Source: Halobacteriales archaeon QS_1_69_70
GTDB taxonomy: Archaea; Halobacteriota; Halobacteria; Halobacteriales; Haloarculaceae
DNA: 50,248 bases
Direction of reading: 5' to 3'
Assembly (NCBI GenBank): GCA_003021005.1
Contig: PXRI01000021.1
Span: 45,026 to 95,273, forward strand
The notes under the pieces were generated by a model, which saw nothing but the letters and a program-made list of their open reading frames with translations, did not search any database and was not told the origin of the DNA. Numbering within the stretch: position 1 is the stretch's first letter; each line of letters opens with the position of its first letter. The translations under genes and the position numbers were made by a program. Below are positions 7,983 to 16,791 of the stretch, one piece after another.

Positions 7983-8963
7983 ATGGAGTACACCCGACTC
8001 GGATCGACCGGCCTGGAGGTCTCGCGGCTCTGTCTCGGCTGCATGAACTTCGGCAGCGCCGAGCCGTGGATGCTCGACGACCGGACGGCGAGCGTCGAGT
8101 TGATCCACGACGCCCTGGACGCCGGCATCAACTTCCTGGACACGGCCAACGTCTACTCGACCGGCAAGTCAGAGGAGATCGTCGGCGAGGCCATCGGGAG
8201 CCGTCGGCGGGAGGAACTCGTCGTCGCCACCAAGGTCTACGGGGAGATGCACGACGGCCCGAACGGCGGCGGGCTCTCCCGGAAGCACGTCATCGAACAG
8301 GCGCACGCGAGCCTCGACCGGCTCGGCGTCGACCACATCGACCTCTACCAGATCCACCGGTTCGACGAGGCGACCCCGGTCGAGGAGACGCTGTCGGCGC
8401 TTTCCCACCTCGTCGACGAAGGAATCGTCCGGTACCTCGGCGCTAGCACCATGTCGGCCTACCGGTTCACGAAGCTTTTGTACGCCGCCGACGTCGGGGG
8501 CTACGAGCGGTTCGTTTCGATGCAGCCGGAGTACAACGCCGTCGACCGCCACGAGGAGGCCAATCTGCTGCCGGTCTGTGCCGCCGAGGGCGTCGGCGTC
8601 GTCCCGTGGTCGCCGCTGGCCGGCGGCTTCCTGACCGGCAAGTACGACCCCGACGGCGAGATACCCGATGGCACCCGGGCGGCCGACGACGCCCACACCC
8701 GCGACCGGTTCACCGACGTCAACTGGGACGTGCTTCGGGCCGTCCAGGACGTCGCCGACTCGACGGTCGCCTCGACTGCGCAGGTCGCGCTGGCGTGGCT
8801 GCTCGAGCGACCGGTCGTCGACGCGCCCATCATCGGCCCCCGGACGGACGACCACCTCGCGGATTCGCTCGCCGCCCTCGACGTCTCCCTTTCCGACGAG
8901 GAGGTCGAACGGATCGCGGCGCCGAAGACGCCCCGGTGGCCGGCACAGGGGAAGGACACCTGA
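7983..8963 (+). CDS. Aldo/keto reductase
   Basis: 326 residues, standard length of an NADP(H)-dependent aldo/keto reductase TIM barrel. The catalytic tetrad is visible: Asp53 in FLDTANVYS, Tyr58, Lys84 in VVATKV, His125 in DLYQIHRFD. The C-terminal cofactor site follows ALAWLLERPVVDAPIIGPRT. The closest family pattern is the YajO/Tas-like group with broad carbonyl substrates. It is divergent from the glucokinase with about 90 bases between the starts; a TATTTG box lies about 30 bases before the ATG. In this region it may reduce or oxidise a sugar, but no substrate can be read from sequence. Confidence 0.82.
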   Translation: MEYTRLGSTGLEVSRLCLGCMNFGSAEPWMLDDRTASVELIHDALDAGINFLDTANVYSTGKSEEIVGEAIGSRRREELVVATKVYGEMHDGPNGGGLSRKHVIEQAHASLDRLGVDHIDLYQIHRFDEATPVEETLSALSHLVDEGIVRYLGASTMSAYRFTKLLYAADVGGYERFVSMQPEYNAVDRHEEANLLPVCAAEGVGVVPWSPLAGGFLTGKYDPDGEIPDGTRAADDAHTRDRFTDVNWDVLRAVQDVADSTVASTAQVALAWLLERPVVDAPIIGPRTDDHLADSLAALDVSLSDEEVERIAAPKTPRWPAQGKDT

Positions 8964-9136
8964 CGCATCGAGCCCGCCCGGCCGCGCCGAAGCGTCGTCG
9001 TTAGCGTCGACCTACCGTCCTCGACATACCGTTCTCGACGTGCCGCCCGCGTCCGGACCTGCCGCTCCTCGTCCGGCGGACCGTACCCGCGTTAGGCGTC
9101 CCGCGACGGTGAGAGGCGCGAACGGTCCGGAGACCG

Positions 9137-9574
9137 TCACCAGCGGACCGCGGCCTCGCCGACCGGCTCGCCGTGGACGAGGCGGTACACCGCCGGGAAG
9201 GCGGCGAGACCGGCGACCTGGACGACCGCGCCCAGGAGCACGAGCCAGTAGGACCCGACCGTGACGACCACGAGCGCGACCCCGAGCGTGGCGGCGAGAA
9301 ACACCAGACTGAAGTACGCGACCCGGAGCGGGAGCGAGGAGAGTTCGCCGCGGCGCGGCCAGGCGCCGACGTCGACGCGCCCGCCCCGGAACGCCGCGAG
9401 GGCGACAGAGCCCGCGCCGATGGCGAAAAGCCCCGACAGCGAGACGGCGTCGGGGTAGTGCCACTGGAGGACCGCCACCGCAGCGAAGGCCGGCGTCGAG
9501 AGGAAGGACAGTTCCATCACCCCGAAGAAGACGCCCTCGTACCGGGGCGGATCTCCGGCGTCCGAGTCGCTCAT
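9137..9574 (-). CDS. Hypothetical four-helix membrane protein
   Basis: 145 residues starting MSDSDAGDPPRYEGVFFG at the ATG 9574. Four hydrophobic segments are evident (VMELSFLSTPAFAAVAVL, GLFAIGAGSVALAAF, VAYFSLVFLAATLGVALVVV, SYWLVLLGAVVQVAGLAAF). No family is recognised. The longer open frame upstream to 9646 is Arg/Ser-rich and not like the rest of the protein, so the internal ATG is preferred. It is divergent from the sugar-binding protein gene. Confidence 0.65.
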   Translation of the reverse strand: MSDSDAGDPPRYEGVFFGVMELSFLSTPAFAAVAVLQWHYPDAVSLSGLFAIGAGSVALAAFRGGRVDVGAWPRRGELSSLPLRVAYFSLVFLAATLGVALVVVTVGSYWLVLLGAVVQVAGLAAFPAVYRLVHGEPVGEAAVRW

Positions 9575-9722
9575 GGTGGCTCGGGTCCTCGACCGTGGGT
9601 CGGAGGTCCGCCGCCAGGGTGTTAAGCCATTCGACCACGACCGCACTACGGCTGGAATCCGCGTGTGGGACCCGCGTCTGGGACCTACGCGGCGTTTGGT
9701 ACGCGCGGCCGTCTCCCCTACC

Positions 9723-9729
9723 TATATGT
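9723..9729 (+). promoter_or_regulatory. TATA box of the sugar ABC operon
   Basis: TATATGT about 27-31 bases upstream of the ATG at 9755, giving a leaderless start and fixing the start codon downstream of the longer open frame. Confidence 0.55.
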
Positions 9730-9754
9730 ACGGGTGGGGGCAACACACCCCGTG

Positions 9755-11191
9755 ATGGTCGGTCACGAACGGTCTTCCATCGACGGCGGCGTCTCTCGAC
9801 GACGGTTCGTGGCCGCGGCCGGGGCGACGGGCGCGGTCGCGGGCGTCGCGGGCTGTCTCGGCGGCAGCGATGCACTCCAGATCACGATGGACCAGGAGTG
9901 GGCCGGCGCGGAGGAGACGGTGATCGAGGCCCTGTACGACGCCGGGCTCGACACCGGCGTCGACGTCGAGATCCTCCCCGGTGACTTCGACTCCGGACAG
10001 CGACGGGCCAGCTTCACCTCGGCGCTGGACGCCGGCCGGTCGAGCCCGGACGTCTTCATGATGGACACCGGCTGGACGATACCCTTCATCGTCCGCGACC
10101 AGCTCGTCAACCTCAAGGAGGTGCTGTCGGGGGAGACGCTTTCGTTCGTCGAGAGCGACTACCTCCAGGCGGCAGTGGACGCGGCGAGCCACCCCGAATC
10201 GGGCGACCTCTACGGGCTGCCGCTCTTCCAGGGGTATCCGGTCATGCACTACCGGAAGGACCTCGTCGAGGCGGCGGGCTATGACACGGAGGGGTGGGCG
10301 ACAGAGCCGCTCTCCTGGAGCCGGTTCGCGGAGGTCGCCGCGGACGTCCTCGAGGCGAACCCGGAACTGGACTACGGGTTCACGACGCAGGCGGCCAACT
10401 ACATCGGGACCGCCTGCTGTACGTTCAACGAGATGATGACCTCGTGGGGCGGGGCGTACTTCGGCGGCCACGAGAACCTCTTCGGGCCGATCGGCGAGCG
10501 GCCGGTCACGGTCGACGAGGAGCCGGTCTACGAGACCATCCGGATGATGCGCTCGTTCATGTACGGGCCCGACGCCGAGCACGCCAACCCGGACCTGCCG
10601 CAGATTACCACGAGCGACCTCATCGAGTTCAAGGAGGAGCCGTCCCGCCAGCCGTTCACCGAGGGCCGGGCGGCGTTCATGCGGAATTGGCCGTACGCCA
10701 TCCCGATCAACCTGAACAGCGGCGGGTTCACGGCCGGCGAGGACTACGACGTCATGCCGCTGCCCTACGGCGTCGAGGAGGGCGAGGGCGCCCACGACGG
10801 GACGGGCGGGTCGAGCCACGCCCTCGGCGGCTGGAACCTCACGATCAACGAAAACACCGCCCGCCTCGAGGACTGTGTCGCCGTCCTGGAGGCGTTCGCG
10901 AACCAGGACGTGATGGTGACGATACTGGGGGAACTCGGGCTTCTGCCGCCGGACCCCTCGGTGCTCAAGGGCGCCGACAGGGATGCCGTCGGCGGGCTGT
11001 CGGCCTTCGTCGACACCCTCGAGGTATCGGGCCAGAACACGGTGCCCCGCCCCGTGACGGCCGCCTGGCCCGACGAGTCGCCGCTGATATCGGACGAGGT
11101 GACCACCGCCTACCTGGGCCAGAAGAGCCCACAGGAGGCGATGGGCGACCTCGCCGAGCGGCTCGACCGCGTCGAAACGGAGGTGCAGTGA
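9755..11191 (+). CDS. CUT1-type sugar ABC transporter, substrate-binding TAT lipoprotein
   Basis: 478 residues. The N-terminus has a twin-arginine signal SRRRFVAAAG (14-23) and a lipobox VAGC with Cys34, as in haloarchaeal lipid-anchored binding proteins exported folded. The body resembles family 1 extracellular solute-binding proteins (MalE/TreS-binding type): DVFMMDTGW, LYGLPLFQGYPVMHYRKDL, EGRAAFMRNWPYA, GGSSHALGGWNL. It is the first gene of a four-gene operon with two permeases and an ATPase. A TATA box 30 bases upstream decides ATG 9755 rather than the frame start at 9665. Expected cargo is an oligosaccharide such as maltose or trehalose, inferred from the alpha-glucosidase 8 kb away. 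Confidence 0.88.
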   Translation: MVGHERSSIDGGVSRRRFVAAAGATGAVAGVAGCLGGSDALQITMDQEWAGAEETVIEALYDAGLDTGVDVEILPGDFDSGQRRASFTSALDAGRSSPDVFMMDTGWTIPFIVRDQLVNLKEVLSGETLSFVESDYLQAAVDAASHPESGDLYGLPLFQGYPVMHYRKDLVEAAGYDTEGWATEPLSWSRFAEVAADVLEANPELDYGFTTQAANYIGTACCTFNEMMTSWGGAYFGGHENLFGPIGERPVTVDEEPVYETIRMMRSFMYGPDAEHANPDLPQITTSDLIEFKEEPSRQPFTEGRAAFMRNWPYAIPINLNSGGFTAGEDYDVMPLPYGVEEGEGAHDGTGGSSHALGGWNLTINENTARLEDCVAVLEAFANQDVMVTILGELGLLPPDPSVLKGADRDAVGGLSAFVDTLEVSGQNTVPRPVTAAWPDESPLISDEVTTAYLGQKSPQEAMGDLAERLDRVETEVQ

Positions 11192-11201
11192 TCCAGAATC
11201 C

Positions 11202-12173
11202 ATGACGGACCACGACACGGACACCAACGTGTTGATGCGACCGCTGAACTGGCTCGAGACCCAGAGCGAAGCGGTGTTCGCCTACGTCCTCCTCGCGCCG
11301 GCGTTCCTGCTTCTCGGCGTCGTGGCGCTGTATCCGCTCGTGCGGACGTTCCAGTTCTCGCTTCTGGCGGACCAGGTCTCCGCGCCGGCGCCGCTCGGCG
11401 GGGTCGTCGGTCTCGAGAACTACGTCGACCTCCTCGCCGGGCGGGCACTGCTGCCACAGCAGTTTCTCGATCCCACCTTCCAGACGCCGCTGCTCCAGCA
11501 GGCGCTTTTCGTGACGGTGGCCTTCGCCGTCCTGAGCGTCCTCTTCGAGACGCTTTTGGGCTTCGGCCAGGCCCTGGTGCTCGACCAGGACTTCCGCGGC
11601 CGGCGGTGGGTCCGGGTCGCCATCATCATCCCGTATGCGATCCCCATCGTCATCCAGGCGATGATCTTCTTTCTGATCTTCAACCCGACGATCGGCTTCG
11701 GCACCGAGTTCATGCAGTCGATCGGTGCGTTCGGGAGCAACCCGCTGGCGAGCAGTTCGGACTCGTTTCTCATCGTGCTGGTGGCCGACATCTGGAAGAC
11801 CTCGGCCTTCATGGCGCTGTTGATCCTGGCCGGGCTCCAGAGCGTCGACCGGGGCCTCTACGACGTCGCGAAGGTCTCCGGCGCCTCGGCGTGGCAGCAG
11901 TTCAAGTACATCACGCTGCCGCTCGTCGCGCCCGCGTTGCTCGTCGCGATGTTGTTCCGGACGATGGACGCAATGAGAATCTACGGGCTCATCGACGCGA
12001 CGGCCGGCTGTCAGACCGTCCCGTCGTTGAGCTGTCTCGTCATCACCTCCGTGTTCGGGACCCGGCGGTGGGCGACCGCCTCCGCGGTTGCCTTCCTGAC
12101 CGCGGTGGTCATCGGCCTCCTGGTGCTCGTCTACCTGTTGACCCTCCGGAACAGGGAGGTGGGCATGACGTGA
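11202..12173 (+). CDS. Sugar ABC transporter permease (MalF type)
   Basis: 323 residues with six hydrophobic segments, the first at about 25-45 (VFAYVLLAPAFLLLGVVAL). The cytoplasmic EAA loop that docks on the ATPase is clear: YDVAKVSGASAWQQFKYI followed by TLPLVAP. Family: binding-protein-dependent transport inner membrane component, MalF/UgpA-like. It follows the binding protein by 10 bases and overlaps the next permease by four bases (GTGA), so it is co-translated. It would form a heterodimer with the following permease. Confidence 0.88.
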   Translation: MTDHDTDTNVLMRPLNWLETQSEAVFAYVLLAPAFLLLGVVALYPLVRTFQFSLLADQVSAPAPLGGVVGLENYVDLLAGRALLPQQFLDPTFQTPLLQQALFVTVAFAVLSVLFETLLGFGQALVLDQDFRGRRWVRVAIIIPYAIPIVIQAMIFFLIFNPTIGFGTEFMQSIGAFGSNPLASSSDSFLIVLVADIWKTSAFMALLILAGLQSVDRGLYDVAKVSGASAWQQFKYITLPLVAPALLVAMLFRTMDAMRIYGLIDATAGCQTVPSLSCLVITSVFGTRRWATASAVAFLTAVVIGLLVLVYLLTLRNREVGMT

Positions 12174-13213
12174 GCGACGACCGGCAGCCGGGCCCCGCCG
12201 GGGTCGACCGGACCGACGAGCCCGACCTCGACCGCGGGATCGTCGAGGCGTGGGCCGCGAGGATGATATCGAACCCCGAGCGGGCCTACCGGGCCTCCTT
12301 CTACGTCGCGACCGGCTTCTTCCTGGTGACGACGCTTTTCCCGTTCTTCTGGCTGTTGATCGTCGCGATCACCCCGCGGGGTGACCTCAGCGACATCGGC
12401 GTCTTCACCCCCGGCGGGACGCCCCGGACGGAGGTGACGATCCCGCTCCTGGAGTGGACACTCGCCGTCCCGGCCGGCATCCCGGCCGACGTCAACGCCG
12501 CGGCCTTCCTCGAAATATTCGATCCGAACGTCGTCCCGTTCCACTGGTACATCTTCAACAGCTTCCTCATCGCGACGGTGGCGACCGTGATCGTGCTGTT
12601 CGTCGCGAGCCTGGCGGGCTACGTCTTCGGGCGGCTCGAGTTCCGGGGGCGCAACCCGCTGTTGCTCTTGGTGCTCATAACATCCTTCTTCCCGCCGGCG
12701 GCCTTTTTCGTGCCGCTGAACCGGATGTTCAACGCCGAACTCGAGGTGCTTTCACCCCTCCTGCAGGACGGCTCGCTGTACAACACGCCGTACGCGATCT
12801 TCATCCCGCTGTCGGCGCTGTACCTGCCGTTGTCCATCTTCATTCTGATGACCTTCTACGCCCAGATCCCCGAGGGGCTGGAGGACGCGGCCCGCGTCGA
12901 GGGGACGACCAGGCTCGGGGCGCTCTTCCGGGTCATCGTCCCGCTGTCGGCGCCCGGCGTCGCGACCGCGGGCGTGTTGACCTTCATCACCGTCTACAAC
13001 GAGTACTTCTTCTCCTCGTTGATGACGGACGGACAGTTCCAGAACTGGGCCCCGATGCTGGCGGGAATCTTGAAGTTCCAGGGCCAGTACCAGGTGCTGT
13101 ACGACCTCATGGCGGCCGCCAGCATCGTGGCCGTGCTGCCGGTGACGATACTGGTCATCGTCGCCCAGGAGAAGATCGTCAGCGGGCTGACCGCGGGGGC
13201 GGTCAAGGAGTAA
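12170..13213 (+). CDS. Sugar ABC transporter permease (MalG type)
   Basis: 347 residues from a GTG at 12170 that overlaps the TGA of the first permease. A 45-residue polar N-terminus precedes the first membrane helix (ASFYVATGFFLVTTLFPFFW). Six helices follow, with the EAA loop EGLEDAARVEGTTRLGALF. The extracytoplasmic loop after helix 1 is long, as in MalG relatives. The start choice rests on the overlap and on the frame being continuous only from there. It pairs with the MalF-type subunit to form the channel. Confidence 0.87.
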   Translation: MSDDRQPGPAGVDRTDEPDLDRGIVEAWAARMISNPERAYRASFYVATGFFLVTTLFPFFWLLIVAITPRGDLSDIGVFTPGGTPRTEVTIPLLEWTLAVPAGIPADVNAAAFLEIFDPNVVPFHWYIFNSFLIATVATVIVLFVASLAGYVFGRLEFRGRNPLLLLVLITSFFPPAAFFVPLNRMFNAELEVLSPLLQDGSLYNTPYAIFIPLSALYLPLSIFILMTFYAQIPEGLEDAARVEGTTRLGALFRVIVPLSAPGVATAGVLTFITVYNEYFFSSLMTDGQFQNWAPMLAGILKFQGQYQVLYDLMAAASIVAVLPVTILVIVAQEKIVSGLTAGAVKE

Positions 13214-13218
13214 CAACA

Positions 13219-14346
13219 ATGGCATCAGTCACACTCGACGGCGTCACGAAGGAGTACGACGACGTACTGGCGGTCGACGACATGGACCTCGAGATCCGGG
13301 ACGGCGAGTTCGTCACGTTCGTCGGGCCCTCGGGCTGTGGGAAGTCGACGACGATGGAGGCGATCGCGGGCCTCACGCTCCCCACGAGGGGGACGGTCGA
13401 GATCGGCGGGCGAGACGTGACGGACCTCCCGCCGAAGGACCGGGGCATCTCGATGGTGTTCCAGAATATCGCGCTGTTCCCGCACATGGACGTCTACGAC
13501 AACGTCTCCTTCGGGCTCCGGCTCCGGAAGTACAGCGGGGAGGAGGTCGAGCAGCGCGTCGAGCGGGCGGCCGACGTCGTCCAGCTCGAGGGCATGATGG
13601 ATCGGATGCCCGAGGAGATGTCCGGGGGCCAGCGCCAGCGCGTCGCCATCGCCCGGGCCATCGTCCGGGAACCGGAGGTGTTCCTGATGGACGAGCCGCT
13701 GGCGAACCTCGACGCCGAGCTGCGGGTCCACATGCGGACCCAGCTCCAGCGGCTCCACCGCGAACTCGACACCACCATCGTCTACGTCACCCACGACCAG
13801 GCCCAGGCGATGACGATGTCGGACCGGGTCGCCGTCATCGAGGCCGGCGAACTAAAGCAGGTCGACCCGCCGTTGACCTGCTACGACGAACCGAACAACC
13901 TGTTCGTCGCCGGGTTCATCGGGTCGCCGTCGATGAACTTCATCGAGGGCGAGATCACCGACGAGGGCTTCACCTCGACGTACACGGACGTCCCGTTCGA
14001 TCCCGCCGCCCAGGGGGTCGAGCCCGGCCAGGCCGTCACGCTCGGGGTCCGGCCGGAGGACGTCCACCTCCAGTGGAACGACGAGCAGGCGGCCGCTCCG
14101 ACCGACACCTACGGCCGTATCGTCGACGTCCTCGAGCCGATGGGCGACGAGATGTTCGTCTACCTCCTGTCCGACGAGGACGTCGAGGCCAGCGCGGAGG
14201 GCCGCGGCGAGGGGCAGACGCTGATGAACGTGGGGCCCGGGGAAGACGTGGCCGCCGGCGACGACGTCGAGGTGGTCTTCGACCGCGAGAAGATCCACCT
14301 CTTCGACACGGGGACCGGGCAGGCGATCGTTCACGGGCTGGAATAG
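13219..14346 (+). CDS. Sugar ABC transporter ATPase (MalK/UgpC type)
   Basis: 375 residues. Walker A GPSGCGKST (36-44), Q-loop in MVFQNIALFPHM, signature MSGGQRQR, Walker B VFLMDEPLANLD and switch His in VTHDQAQAM are all intact. The C-terminal 130 residues carry the MOP/TOBE-like domain (VTLGVRPEDVHL) of MalK-type ATPases, which can bind regulatory partners and is shared among several sugar transporters in some organisms. It is five bases downstream of the MalG-type permease and ends the operon; hairpin repeat cluster B starts directly after its stop codon. Confidence 0.88.
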   Translation: MASVTLDGVTKEYDDVLAVDDMDLEIRDGEFVTFVGPSGCGKSTTMEAIAGLTLPTRGTVEIGGRDVTDLPPKDRGISMVFQNIALFPHMDVYDNVSFGLRLRKYSGEEVEQRVERAADVVQLEGMMDRMPEEMSGGQRQRVAIARAIVREPEVFLMDEPLANLDAELRVHMRTQLQRLHRELDTTIVYVTHDQAQAMTMSDRVAVIEAGELKQVDPPLTCYDEPNNLFVAGFIGSPSMNFIEGEITDEGFTSTYTDVPFDPAAQGVEPGQAVTLGVRPEDVHLQWNDEQAAAPTDTYGRIVDVLEPMGDEMFVYLLSDEDVEASAEGRGEGQTLMNVGPGEDVAAGDDVEVVFDREKIHLFDTGTGQAIVHGLE

Positions 14347-14350
14347 CGAG

Positions 14351-14475
14351 GCGCGGGCGGCGGCGAGCGGTAGCGAGCCGCCGCCGACTGGGCGAGCGGG
14401 GAGCGGGAGGTCGAGCGAAGCGAGACCTCCAAGGGTGAGCGGCGACCATCGGGAGCCGCGAGCGAAGCGACCCGC
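14351..14475. repeat. Hairpin-repeat cluster B
   Basis: Immediately after the ABC operon. Contains a 9-bp perfect stem GGCGGCGGC/GCCGCCGCC (14356-14385) around a 12-nt core, a GGAGGTC/GACCTCC stem (14406-14430) around GAGCGAAGCGA, and a GCGGC/GCCGC stem (14439-14459) around GACCATCGGGA. It may also act as transcription end for the operon, but there is no U-tract. No gene is seen in 14347-14616. Confidence 0.8.
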
Positions 14476-14616
14476 GAGCCGCGCGGCTCGCCGGGCGCCT
14501 ACTAGCCGGGGCCGCTACAACCGGAAGCCCCGGCGTCCTGTTCGGATCGACGACGGGCCGTTCCCCATCGTGGCCCCGGCCCGCAACGCGCGGTGCTTTC
14601 GGACCAGAGCTCGCCG

Positions 14617-14898
14617 TCACCGACGGTCGCCCGACCGGAGCACCTCGAGGAGGTCGGGCGGGGCGACCCCGTCGGTCGGAGAGTCGTCGGCGACGGGGTC
14701 CGCCGACATGACGCGGTCGACCAGTTCGCCGTTCTGCATGCGGACGAGGAGCCGCCAGAAGCCGAGGAACAGCACCGTCGGCGCCAGGATGATGGCGACG
14801 GCAAACGCGAGCCGGGCGGCCAACCGCAGGGAGGCCGCCGACTGGGCGAGCGGCGAAGTCGCGACCCAGATGGCCACGAACGGGTTCACGCCTCCCAA
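14617..14898 (-). CDS. Small membrane protein, repeat-derived N-terminus
   Basis: 93 residues with one strong hydrophobic segment (AFAVAIILAPTVLFLGFW, about 31-48), then LLVRMQNGELVDRVMSADP and an acidic tail. The C-terminal part resembles small haloarchaeal membrane proteins I cannot name. Residues around 15-30 (SPLAQSAASLRLAARL) are encoded by a copy of the hairpin repeat in antisense (14815-14839), so the original N-terminus may have been altered. Start at 14898 is the first available ATG; an internal start is possible. Confidence 0.55.
   Translation of the reverse strand: MGGVNPFVAIWVATSPLAQSAASLRLAARLAFAVAIILAPTVLFLGFWRLLVRMQNGELVDRVMSADPVADDSPTDGVAPPDLLEVLRSGDRR
14815..14839. repeat. 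Single hairpin-repeat unit inside a coding region
   Basis: GGCGGCC/GGCCGCC stem (14815-14821 with 14833-14839) around AACCGCAGGGA, followed by the usual linker GACTGGGCGAGCGG. It lies within the N-terminal part of the small membrane protein gene. Confidence 0.75.
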
Positions 14899-14939
14899 CA
14901 GGGGCTGGGCGCGGTTGCATCTGTCGGGATGCCCGCGCG

Positions 14940-16676
14940 TCAGCGGCCGACGATGTCCGACTCGTAGACCACGCCGCGGTCGCCGTCGACGGTCACGACG
15001 GTGCCCTCCGGGACGTCGAGGGCGACGTCGCCGACCATCGGCACCCCGAGTTCGCGCGCGACGACCGCCGGCAGGCTCGTGGTCCCGCGGTCGGCCGCGA
15101 CGATGGCCCCGACGGCCGAAAGCTTGCCCGTGAACTCGCCGTCGAAGGGCTCTCCGAGGACGACGACGGCGCCGTCGGGGCAGTCCGTGAGGTCCCCCTC
15201 GGTCGCCCTGACTGTCGGGCCGGCCGATCGGCCGGCGCTCATGCCCCGGCCGCTGGCCAGGACCTCCGCGGCCAGGTGGACCTTCAGCGTGTTCGTGGTG
15301 TTGGCGCCCTCCAGGTCCGTCATCATGCCGGCGAGGACGACGACGGTGTCGCCGCTCTCGGCGACGCCGGCCGCGACCGTCTCGGTCGCCGACCGTTCGA
15401 CGAGTTCGGCGGCGCCCGCCTCGACGAACGGCTGGTGGCGGGGGTAGAGGCCCCAGGTGAGCGAGAGGCGCCGGCGGACCGCCTCGTCCGGCGTGACGGC
15501 GACCACCGGGACCGTCGGGCGGTACTTGGCGACCTTCCGGGCGGTGTAGCCGGACTCGGTGACGGCCACGACGGCCGTGGCGTCGACGTCGCGGGCCAGG
15601 TACCGGGCGGCCCGCGCGAGGGCGTCGGTCCGGGTGTCACCGGCCGCCGGCACCCGCCGGTCCCGGGAGGCGGCGTACTCCTCGCTTGCTTCGACGTCGC
15701 CGACGATGCGGGTCATCGTCTCGACGACCCGGACCGGGTGGTCGCCGACCGCCGTCTCCCCCGACAGCATGACGGCGTCGGTCCCGTCCAGCACCGCGTT
15801 CGCCACGTCGGAGGCCTCCGCCCGGGTCGGCCGGCGCTCGTGGGCCATGGAGTCAAGCATCTCCGTGGCGGTGATGACGGGGATGCCGGCCTCGCCGGCC
15901 CGCCGGATGACGCGCTTCTGGATGAGCGGCACCCGTTCGAGGGGGCACTCGACGCCGAGGTCGCCGCGGGCGACCATCACGCCGTCGCTGGCCGCGACGA
16001 TGGACTCGATGTTCGTGACGGCGTCAGCCCGCTCTATCTTCGCGACGACCGGGAGGGCAGTACCGAAGGACTCGATCGCCTCGGTGACGGCGTAGACGTC
16101 CCCGGCGTCGCCGACGAAGCTCGCGGCGACGAAGTCAGCCGCCGTCGCGGCGGCCATCTCGAGTTCCTCGCGGTCGGCTTCGGTGACCGGCGCCAGCCCG
16201 AGGTCGACGCCGGGGACGTTCACCCCCGCCCGGCCGTCGAGGCGGCCGCCGGAGTCGACGGTGACGGCGACGGCGTCGGCGTCGACCGCCTCGACGGTGG
16301 TCTCGATCCGGCCGTCGTCGAACAGCACCCGGTCGCCCGGGTCGACGCCCGCAAGCGACGTCGAGACGCCGACGACGCCCTCCTCGTTGGTGTCGCCCTC
16401 GACCAGCCGGAGCCGGCTCCCGGTCGCGAGCTCGACCGGCTCCGAAAGCGGGGCGGTCCGCACCTCGGGGCCCGGGATGTCGACCATGGTCGCGACGGGC
16501 CGGCCGAGTTCGGCGGCGACGTCGCGGACCCGCTCTACGAGCGTCGCCCGGCGCTCGGTCGAGCCGTGGCTGGCGTTCAGTCGGGCGACCGACATTCCCG
16601 CCTCGATGAGCCCCCGGATCGTCTCGCGGTCCTCCGAGGCGGGCCCCAGCGTACAGACCACCTTCGCCCGGCGCAT
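14940..16676 (-). CDS. pyk: Pyruvate kinase with C-terminal PEP-utilising domain
   Basis: 578 residues from ATG 16676 (MRRAKVVCTLGPASED). Typical pyruvate kinase blocks are present: CTLGPAS, ARLNASHGS, MVDIPGPEVRT, active-site VAKIERADAVTNI, MVARGDLGVE, VITATEMLDSM, DAVMLSGETAVGDHP. After the catalytic and regulatory domains (to about residue 475) there is an extra C-terminal PEP-utilising-type swivelling domain (VVLGEPFDGEF, GTTSLPAVVARELGVPMV), as in many haloarchaeal and some bacterial enzymes. It converts phosphoenolpyruvate and ADP to pyruvate and ATP, the last step of the semiphosphorylative Entner-Doudoroff route. The frame continues upstream to 16985 but that part is unlike any pyruvate kinase. 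Confidence 0.93.
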   Translation of the reverse strand: MRRAKVVCTLGPASEDRETIRGLIEAGMSVARLNASHGSTERRATLVERVRDVAAELGRPVATMVDIPGPEVRTAPLSEPVELATGSRLRLVEGDTNEEGVVGVSTSLAGVDPGDRVLFDDGRIETTVEAVDADAVAVTVDSGGRLDGRAGVNVPGVDLGLAPVTEADREELEMAAATAADFVAASFVGDAGDVYAVTEAIESFGTALPVVAKIERADAVTNIESIVAASDGVMVARGDLGVECPLERVPLIQKRVIRRAGEAGIPVITATEMLDSMAHERRPTRAEASDVANAVLDGTDAVMLSGETAVGDHPVRVVETMTRIVGDVEASEEYAASRDRRVPAAGDTRTDALARAARYLARDVDATAVVAVTESGYTARKVAKYRPTVPVVAVTPDEAVRRRLSLTWGLYPRHQPFVEAGAAELVERSATETVAAGVAESGDTVVVLAGMMTDLEGANTTNTLKVHLAAEVLASGRGMSAGRSAGPTVRATEGDLTDCPDGAVVVLGEPFDGEFTGKLSAVGAIVAADRGTTSLPAVVARELGVPMVGDVALDVPEGTVVTVDGDRGVVYESDIVGR

Positions 16677-16791
16677 ATCACGAAACGTCGCCCCTGGTCG
16701 CAACGAACCTTTCGGTGATCCACACGTGATTCGCGGTCGATACCGAACGCGTCTTCGGTGTAGGGCGTCGCTCAGCCACCAGGACAGGGCG

